A stretch of DNA of 11,088 nucleotides, from assembly GCA_013335845.1 (NCBI GenBank), contig JAAXUU010000017.1, positions 1 through 11,088 of the forward strand. The letters are read 5' to 3'. Numbering within the stretch: the stretch's first letter is position 1; the number at the start of each line of letters is the position of its first letter. A model generated the notes under the pieces. That model was given only the letters and a program-made list of their open reading frames with translations. It had not been told where the DNA came from and made no database searches. Made by a program: the position numbers and the translations under genes. The DNA is from Actinomycetota bacterium (lineage in GTDB: Bacteria; Actinomycetota; Coriobacteriia; Coriobacteriales; RUG844). Below are positions 6,327 through 11,088 of the stretch, piece by piece.

Positions 6327-7265
6327 ATGGTGAAAGAGGACGAGTACGTGGAGAATCGATCGTACCCAAGGGTCCAAGTCGTTTCGGATTCGGTGGCCTC
6401 AATACCGCCGGAGACGGCGAACGCGCTGGAAATCGAGATATGCAGTCTGTATATCCACGAAAAGGACAGCGTGAAAGAGGATGTCGCTACCGACGTAGAA
6501 GAATACTACGCGAGAATCGGCGAGATGATCCATGCAATTCCGACTTCGTCTCAGCCGTCGCAGGAGCGTTTCGAACAGGTATTCATAAGTGCGGCGGAAA
6601 AGAAGCGGGAAACCTTGGGGATCTTTCTTTCCCAAGCGATGTCCGGTACGTTCCAAGCCGCCGTTCTGGCGGCACGTTCGGTGAAAGAGCGTTTCCCCGA
6701 CTGGCGTTGTCGGATCGTCGATTCGACAACGAACTCCTACGATGAGGCATTCTCGGTGATCGCCGCCGCGAAAGCCGCCTTACAGGGAAAACCGCTCGAG
6801 GTGTGCACCGAGGTCGCTTCGCAGGTCTGCGCAGCTTCGAGGTTCATCTTCACCCCGAAATCGCTTGCGTTTCTGAAAGCGGGGGGACGTATAGGGAAGG
6901 CGAATGCCCTTCTCGGAGATATCCTCCATATCAAACCGATTCTTACTGTCGCAAACGGAACAACGGATGTGTTGGCAAAGGTCCGCTCTGAATCCAAAGC
7001 GCTTGCACGTATGGCCGAGATATTCGAGCGGGAAATGAACGAGTACGGCTTGAAGGATGTTGTCGTCCACTACATCGGCTCGCCGGACGACGCACGCAGA
7101 TGGGCGAAAGACGTGATAGAGTCGATCGCGAAGCGCGAAGTGCAGGTTATCCCCGTGAGCCCGGTGATCGGCGTCCATGTGGGTCCTGCCATAGGCATCG
7201 CCTATGAATGCGAGCGTGCACTACCTAGGAAACTATCGGGTCCCCTCGATATAGTATCGATTTAG
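6327..7265 (+). CDS. DegV-family fatty-acid-binding protein (FakB-like)
   Basis: DegV proteins bind a fatty acid in a deep pocket; in Gram-positives they act as FakB, presenting the fatty acid to the kinase FakA for phosphorylation and phospholipid use. The 312-residue product shows the VVSDSVASIP opening (family 'DSt.dlp'), PTSSQPSQERF starting at Pro72, the FLSQAMSGTFQAA block, VDSTTNSY, KSLAFLKAGGRIGK starting at Lys178 followed by LHIKPIL, and the C-terminal GVHVGPAIGIAY. This is the full DegV motif set at about normal length, with a short N-terminal lead. ATG 6327 has AGGG at 6315-6318. A later in-frame GTG (6348-6350) is possible but lacks a clear ribosome site. No FakA/DAK-kinase gene is in the window. 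The gene starts about 90 bases after the pncB terminator, so it likely has its own promoter. The bound lipid is unknown. Confidence 0.92.
   Translation: MVKEDEYVENRSYPRVQVVSDSVASIPPETANALEIEICSLYIHEKDSVKEDVATDVEEYYARIGEMIHAIPTSSQPSQERFEQVFISAAEKKRETLGIFLSQAMSGTFQAAVLAARSVKERFPDWRCRIVDSTTNSYDEAFSVIAAAKAALQGKPLEVCTEVASQVCAASRFIFTPKSLAFLKAGGRIGKANALLGDILHIKPILTVANGTTDVLAKVRSESKALARMAEIFEREMNEYGLKDVVVHYIGSPDDARRWAKDVIESIAKREVQVIPVSPVIGVHVGPAIGIAYECERALPRKLSGPLDIVSI
7246..7260. repeat. Short perfect inverted repeat at the 3' end of the degV-family gene
   Basis: TCGATA, a TAG spacer and TATCGA form a 6-bp perfect palindrome with a 3-nt centre, overlapping the last codons of the DegV-family gene about 55 bases before the preferred start of the next gene. 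It could be an operator, but a 6-bp arm can arise by chance inside coding sequence. Confidence 0.2.
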
Positions 7266-7302
7266 ATTCATGATAGATGCAACCGTCTATCGCTTTACCG
7301 GG

Positions 7303-7310
7303 AAGGAAAG
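7303..7310 (+). promoter_or_regulatory. Ribosome binding site supporting a GTG start at 7316
   Basis: AAGGAAAG at 7303-7310 sits five bases before GTG 7316. The alternative upstream ATG at 7277 has no purine-rich site in front of it. This favours the shorter dehydrogenase start. Confidence 0.6.
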
Positions 7311-7315
7311 CAACC

Positions 7316-8422
7316 GTGATTTCTCCTGATTCAACGAAAGTCACTTTCATCGGCGTAGGTGTTGTGGGATACGCTATGGCGAAGAACGCCATCTTGGCGG
7401 GCTACGATATCGTAGTGCACAATCGCACGAAAAACAAAGCCGAGGAACTTGTGTCCCTTGGCGCGACGTGGGCTGAAACGGTCTCCGAGGCGGTGCAGGA
7501 TGCAGACGTGGTGTTCACGATGTTCGAGTACCCCGAAGACGTCGAGAATATCTATATCGGCGACGGCGGTATCGTGGAGAACGCACCCGCGGGTGCATAC
7601 CTCATCGATATGACCACGTCGAGCCCCCGTCTTGCGCGTGAGCTCTATGCCATGGCCGCGGTGAACGATCTGCGCGTCCTCGACGCACCGGTAATGGGTG
7701 GCGATATCGCCGCCGACGCGGGAACGCTCACCTTCTTGGTGGGTGGCGAGGCAACCGATTTTGAAACGCTGAGCCCGTTCTTCGAATGTATCGGTAAGAA
7801 GATCATCCTTGTCGGCGGTGCAGGCAGTGGCCAATATGCGAAGCTCGCAAATGAAATCGCCCTTGCCGGCTCGATCATGGGTGCCGTCGAGGCGCTCGCC
7901 TTCGCAAAACAAGCGGGCCTCGACCCGAAACTGATGCTCAGCACTATGAAGCAAGGTCCCGGTACGTCGTTCGCTCTTCAGAACTTCGCTCCTCTAATAC
8001 TTAAAAAAGAGTATTCGTCCGGATTCTTCGTCGAGGAATTCATCAAAGATCTGGGAATCGCCCTTGCGACCGCCGACGCTATGGAGCTGACATTGCCCGG
8101 TTTGGAAACGGCGTATCAACTCTACGACTTGCTTACCCTTGTCGGCGGTGACGGCTTCGGCGTACAGGCGCTTGCCCTCATGTATGAGGATGAGGATACC
8201 TGCGCGTCGTTCGGTTTGGACTGGTCGCGGGCGGAAGATGTCGACGACGAAGATTACGAGGATTACGAGGACTTCTTACCGGGGCTTCGTCGTCATGACC
8301 GTTCCGATGATGACATGGATTTCGGTGAAATCCGCAACGGTCGCTCGAATCACCGTCGACCCATAGGTATGCGTCATGATTTCGGAGATTCGGTTTTAGG
8401 GTCGTTTTTCTCACAGAACTGA
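7316..8422 (+). CDS. NAD(P)-dependent beta-hydroxyacid dehydrogenase (3-hydroxyisobutyrate dehydrogenase family) with acidic tail
   Basis: This cytoplasmic family oxidises beta-hydroxy acids or reduces the corresponding semialdehydes (3-hydroxyisobutyrate, tartronate semialdehyde and relatives). Seen: a Rossmann GVGVVG at residues 13-18 (G-x-G-x-x-G) right after VTFIGV; VHNRTKNKAEEL, whose Asn-Arg pair resembles NADP-preferring members; DAPVMGGDIAADAG from Asp123, with Met where many members have Ser; and GSGQYAKLANE with the expected catalytic Lys176 and Asn179. The core ends near residue 289, normal for the family. About 79 extra residues follow, including a DDEDYEDYED run and a later Arg/His-rich part. 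I chose GTG 7316 for its ribosome site; ATG 7277 would add 13 residues (381 aa in total). The substrate cannot be named. It lies 50 bases after the DegV-family gene and may be co-transcribed with it. Confidence 0.88.
   Translation: MISPDSTKVTFIGVGVVGYAMAKNAILAGYDIVVHNRTKNKAEELVSLGATWAETVSEAVQDADVVFTMFEYPEDVENIYIGDGGIVENAPAGAYLIDMTTSSPRLARELYAMAAVNDLRVLDAPVMGGDIAADAGTLTFLVGGEATDFETLSPFFECIGKKIILVGGAGSGQYAKLANEIALAGSIMGAVEALAFAKQAGLDPKLMLSTMKQGPGTSFALQNFAPLILKKEYSSGFFVEEFIKDLGIALATADAMELTLPGLETAYQLYDLLTLVGGDGFGVQALALMYEDEDTCASFGLDWSRAEDVDDEDYEDYEDFLPGLRRHDRSDDDMDFGEIRNGRSNHRRPIGMRHDFGDSVLGSFFSQN
8183..8419 (+). other. Acidic C-terminal extension of the dehydrogenase
   Basis: This encodes about 79 residues after the normal end of the family fold. 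It is first strongly acidic with aromatic residues, including a tandem GATTACGAG repeat (8252-8260 and 8261-8269) giving DYE-DYE. It then alternates Arg/His and Asp patches and ends in SFFSQN. No known domain is recognised by eye. Confidence 0.7.
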
Positions 8423-8429
8423 TAATGAG

Positions 8430-8452
8430 CTCACGTGCAATCCGCATGTGAG
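8430..8452 (+). other. Stem-loop in the leader before rlmKL
   Basis: CTCACGTGC (8430-8438), the loop AATCC and GCATGTGAG (8444-8452) form a 9-bp stem with one G-U pair. It lies eight bases after the dehydrogenase stop. No T tract follows, so it is not a standard intrinsic terminator. It may be an mRNA 3'-end or leader structure for the next gene. Confidence 0.4.
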
Positions 8453-8517
8453 TATAAGAACAGGTACGGACACTGGCGGACAAGAACCTGCGCAGCTCCA
8501 AGAAAAGAAGGGTAGCA

Positions 8518-10734
8518 ATGAAACAATTCGAATTCTACGCACCATGTCCACGTGGCCTCGAGGGAGTGTGCGCCGAGGAATTACGTGCGATGAGGATCGG
8601 ACGCGTACGACCGCTCAAAAGCGGCGTGGCGTTCTTCGGTACGCTCGAGCAGGCATATCGTGCTGCACTTTGGGTGCGTACCGCATCACGCATACTATTG
8701 GTTTTGGCTCGCGTGGGTGCACGTGATGCCGATGAGCTCTATCAGGGAATCCGTTCGATTCCGTGGGAAGAGCATATGCTCGCGACCGGAACCCTCGCTA
8801 TAGATGCAAACGGGGTCAATGATGAGCTCCGTAACACGCAGTTCACCGGTGTACGGGTGAAAGATGCGATCTGTGACCATTTCCGGGCGCGGGACGGAAT
8901 GCGTCCCGATGTGGATACCGAACGACCCGATATCCGCGTGAACGTCGCTTTACGTGGTGAGAAAGCGACTGTGTCGATCGATCTTGCGGGCGAGTCCCTG
9001 CATAGACGCGGCTACCGCGCGCCCGGCAAGCAGGTGGAAGCGCCGCTCAAAGAAGCGCTTGCCGCAGGTATATTGCTCTTGAGTTCCTGGGACGAGATCG
9101 CGAAGCAGGGCGGTGCCTTCCTCGATCCTCTGTGCGGAAGTGGGACGCTCGCTATCGAGGCGGCGATGATCGCCGCCGATATCGCCCCCGGCATACTACG
9201 CGACCATTGGGGCTTCGACGGGTGGCTCGGGCACGAAGCCGGTGTTTGGGGGAGACTGCTTGACGAGGCCGATGACCGTGCGCAGCGCGGTCGCGAATCC
9301 ATGCCTCCCATCTACGCATCCGACCATGATCCCTATGCGATCGCACTCGCTGCCGAAAGCGCAAAACGCGCCCTGCTCGGGCATGTCATCACGTTTTCCG
9401 TATCCGACGTCGCCGTCTGCCCCCTTCCGCCGCTCGACCCCCCGGGTCTTGTCGCCACCAATCCGCCCTATGGTGAGAGGATATCGACCCAGGCTCAACT
9501 GCCGGCTCTCTATGCTGCGATTTCCTCGCGCTTCCGTAGCGGCTTCGATGGATTCACCATGGCCATCATCACTTCGGATGCCCTGATCGATGCCGGTCTC
9601 GGTATGCGGTCCGAGCGGGTCCTATCGCTGTACAACGGCAAGATCGAAAGTCCCTTGCACCTCTATACGCTTGGGGCGGCGAGCATGGGCGAAGAGGGGA
9701 CACCTTCCGGAGTCCCCCTTGAAGTGGGCGGCACTACCGTCTATGTCGCCGAGCAGAATACCGAGCAGTTCGTGGCGCGTTTCAAAAAAGTCTATGCGCT
9801 GCGCAAGAAGTGGGCGCGCAAGAACGGCGTAAGTTGTTATCGGATCTACGATGCGGACCTGCCCGATTACTCCGTTGCGATCGATTTATACCAAGGTGCT
9901 GGCAGGGACGAAGGAAAAACCTGGGTGCATGTCGCCGAGTACGCACCGCCTAAGGATATCGACCCCGTGCGAGCCCAACGTCGTCTTGCCGATATTCTGG
10001 CCGTACTTCCCGCAGCCCTCGACGTTTCCTCCGAGGATATCTTCCTGAAGGTTCGTCGCCGAGCACGCGGTGGTTCCCAGTACGGGCAACTCGGGAGCGG
10101 CCGATCGGTGATTGGGACGATACTCGAAAACCACTTGGGATTCGAGATCAATCTGAGCGACTATCTGGATACGGGCATATTCCTCGACCATCGCTTGACG
10201 CGTGGATTGATCCTCGCCGAGGCGGATAAGGCGCGTTTCCTCAACCTCTTCGCATATACCGGTACCGCGACGGTGCATGCCGCCGCCGGTGGCGCGTTCA
10301 CGACCACGACGGTGGATATGTCGCAGACCTATCTTTCCTGGGCGGAACGCAATATGAAGAAGAACGGCTTCACTGGGGAAAATCACGAGTATGTCCGCGC
10401 GGATTGCCTGCAATGGATACAGGATATGCGCCATAGCAAGAATCGATGGGACCTTATCTTCATCGACCCACCGACATTCTCGAACTCAACCAAGATGGTC
10501 GACGGCGACTGGGATGTCCAACGCGACCACGCGGAGTTGCTGGTCGGTGTTTCGCGTCTGCTCACCCGTACGGGTTCGGCGATCTTCAGCTGCAACCTGC
10601 GTAATTTCAAGCCCGATTATGAGACCTTGTCCAAGGCGGGGGTCGAGTTGGTCGACATCACGCCGCAGACGATACCGGTAGATTTCGAGCGGAACCCCAA
10701 GATCCATCACTGCTATCGTATGCGCAGGGTGTAG
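8518..10734 (+). CDS. rlmKL: Bifunctional 23S rRNA methyltransferase RlmK/RlmL (m7G2069 and m2G2445)
   Basis: This 738-residue fusion carries two SAM-dependent methyltransferases acting on 23S rRNA. The N-terminal part (FYAPCPRGLEGVCAEEL, then a THUMP-like region to about residue 160) leads into the RlmL N2-guanine domain, with LDPLCGSGTLAIEAA at 202-216 (SAM site) and the catalytic NPPYGER at 315-321. The C-terminal RlmK N7-guanine half has FLNLFAYTGTATVHAAAGG from residue 574, VDMSQTYLSWAERN, and the IDPPTFSN motif from Ile649. Both SAM sites and both catalytic motifs are intact, so both activities are expected. E. coli RlmKL is 702 aa, close in size. ATG 8518 is preceded by AAGAAGGG five bases upstream. 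The stop is followed four bases later by the next gene. The gene is longer than any other here, with no frameshift seen. Confidence 0.95.
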   Translation: MKQFEFYAPCPRGLEGVCAEELRAMRIGRVRPLKSGVAFFGTLEQAYRAALWVRTASRILLVLARVGARDADELYQGIRSIPWEEHMLATGTLAIDANGVNDELRNTQFTGVRVKDAICDHFRARDGMRPDVDTERPDIRVNVALRGEKATVSIDLAGESLHRRGYRAPGKQVEAPLKEALAAGILLLSSWDEIAKQGGAFLDPLCGSGTLAIEAAMIAADIAPGILRDHWGFDGWLGHEAGVWGRLLDEADDRAQRGRESMPPIYASDHDPYAIALAAESAKRALLGHVITFSVSDVAVCPLPPLDPPGLVATNPPYGERISTQAQLPALYAAISSRFRSGFDGFTMAIITSDALIDAGLGMRSERVLSLYNGKIESPLHLYTLGAASMGEEGTPSGVPLEVGGTTVYVAEQNTEQFVARFKKVYALRKKWARKNGVSCYRIYDADLPDYSVAIDLYQGAGRDEGKTWVHVAEYAPPKDIDPVRAQRRLADILAVLPAALDVSSEDIFLKVRRRARGGSQYGQLGSGRSVIGTILENHLGFEINLSDYLDTGIFLDHRLTRGLILAEADKARFLNLFAYTGTATVHAAAGGAFTTTTVDMSQTYLSWAERNMKKNGFTGENHEYVRADCLQWIQDMRHSKNRWDLIFIDPPTFSNSTKMVDGDWDVQRDHAELLVGVSRLLTRTGSAIFSCNLRNFKPDYETLSKAGVELVDITPQTIPVDFERNPKIHHCYRMRRV

Positions 10735-10738
10735 GTCA

Positions 10739-11088
10739 ATGGGGAGAGAGGTCGCCCGGGAAGGCGATTTCATCTGTCATGACGGGTCGAGGGAATCCTG
10801 GCGCTTGCGCGTGAGTTCGCGCGCCAGGTACGAACGTATCACGTATTCCGCTCGTGAAGGTCTTATCGTCACACTACCCTCGAGGTCGCGTCGGAATCCG
10901 GAGCGGATCTTGGAGGGTAACCGCACCCAAGTCGAGCACATGATCATGCGTATGCGTCCGCATCGCGATACGTTCGTGGAAAGTCTCTGTGCTCCTTTGC
11001 CGCGGAAACTGGAGTTCTTGACGGCGGGAGAGATCTGGGATGTCCGCTATGAGGAAAGGGATTCATCTCGTGTCACAACGAGGGTGAA
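10739..11088 (+). CDS. Probable YgjP-like (DUF45) metal-dependent hydrolase, N-terminal part, cut by the window end
   Basis: The frame from ATG 10739 is open to the window edge, 116 codons, starting MGREVAREGDF. It contains RVSSRARYERITYSAREGLIVTLP, fitting the 'vrrSrRAR...v....Gl.V..P' opening of YgjP/DUF45-type zincin-like hydrolases. Further on, LPRKLEFLTAGEIWDVRYEE fits the 'LP..i.l.a.ge.W.V.Y' block. The zinc-binding HExxH motif of the family would lie beyond the window, so catalysis cannot be judged. The start is four bases after the rlmKL stop, with weak AGGG/AGG upstream, consistent with translation coupled to rlmKL. The family's substrate is not established. A related DUF could share this N-terminal pattern, so the family call is moderate; coding status is firm. 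Confidence 0.6.
   Translation, partial: MGREVAREGDFICHDGSRESWRLRVSSRARYERITYSAREGLIVTLPSRSRRNPERILEGNRTQVEHMIMRMRPHRDTFVESLCAPLPRKLEFLTAGEIWDVRYEERDSSRVTTRV

Noticed and set aside
7331..7954. 207-codon minus-strand open frame opposite the dehydrogenase
   Set aside because: It lies antisense to a gene with intact Rossmann and catalytic motifs and has no recognisable product.
1..11088. Search for CRISPR arrays, tRNAs, IS elements, toxin-antitoxin or defence genes
   Set aside because: No direct-repeat arrays, cloverleaf sequences, transposase motifs or small paired genes were seen; gene content is housekeeping.

Overview
All intact genes in this window lie on the + strand. Together they look like ordinary chromosomal housekeeping DNA from an Actinomycetota member of the class Coriobacteriia. 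That placement is inference from protein character, the fused RlmKL enzyme, the moderately GC-rich codon use and the gene set; no database search was possible. The exception is the first ~290 bases. They read as a minus-strand fragment of a secretin-type outer-membrane secretion protein, of a style I associate with Planctomycetota, fused head-on to a fumarase gene that has lost its 5' end. This is most simply an assembly or cloning chimera.

Layout. (1) 1-~290: foreign-looking secretin fragment on the minus strand, broken at both ends. (2) ~281-6135: a compact run of co-oriented genes, most of them overlapping or nearly touching: class I fumarase alpha (5'-truncated) and beta subunits, thymidylate kinase (tmk), DNA polymerase III delta' (holB), a RicT/YaaT-like PSP1 protein with an unusual C-terminus, and nicotinate phosphoribosyltransferase (pncB). 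A strong 14-bp stem-loop terminator follows at 6187-6240. (3) 6327-8422: a DegV-family fatty-acid-binding protein, then a beta-hydroxyacid dehydrogenase with an unusual acidic tail. (4) 8518-10734: bifunctional 23S rRNA methyltransferase RlmKL, followed four bases later by the start of a probable YgjP-like (DUF45) metallohydrolase that runs off the window end.

Functionally the first run combines fumarate/malate interconversion, dTTP supply (Tmk), the replication clamp loader (HolB), a probable RNA-processing cofactor (RicT) and NAD salvage (PncB). The tmk-holB-ricT core resembles the tmk...holB-yaaT neighbourhood of Bacillus subtilis. I see no defence system, mobile element, CRISPR array, tRNA or rRNA. 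The points most worth attention are the chimeric junction, the extra cysteine cluster and basic tail on RicT, and the acidic tail on the dehydrogenase.
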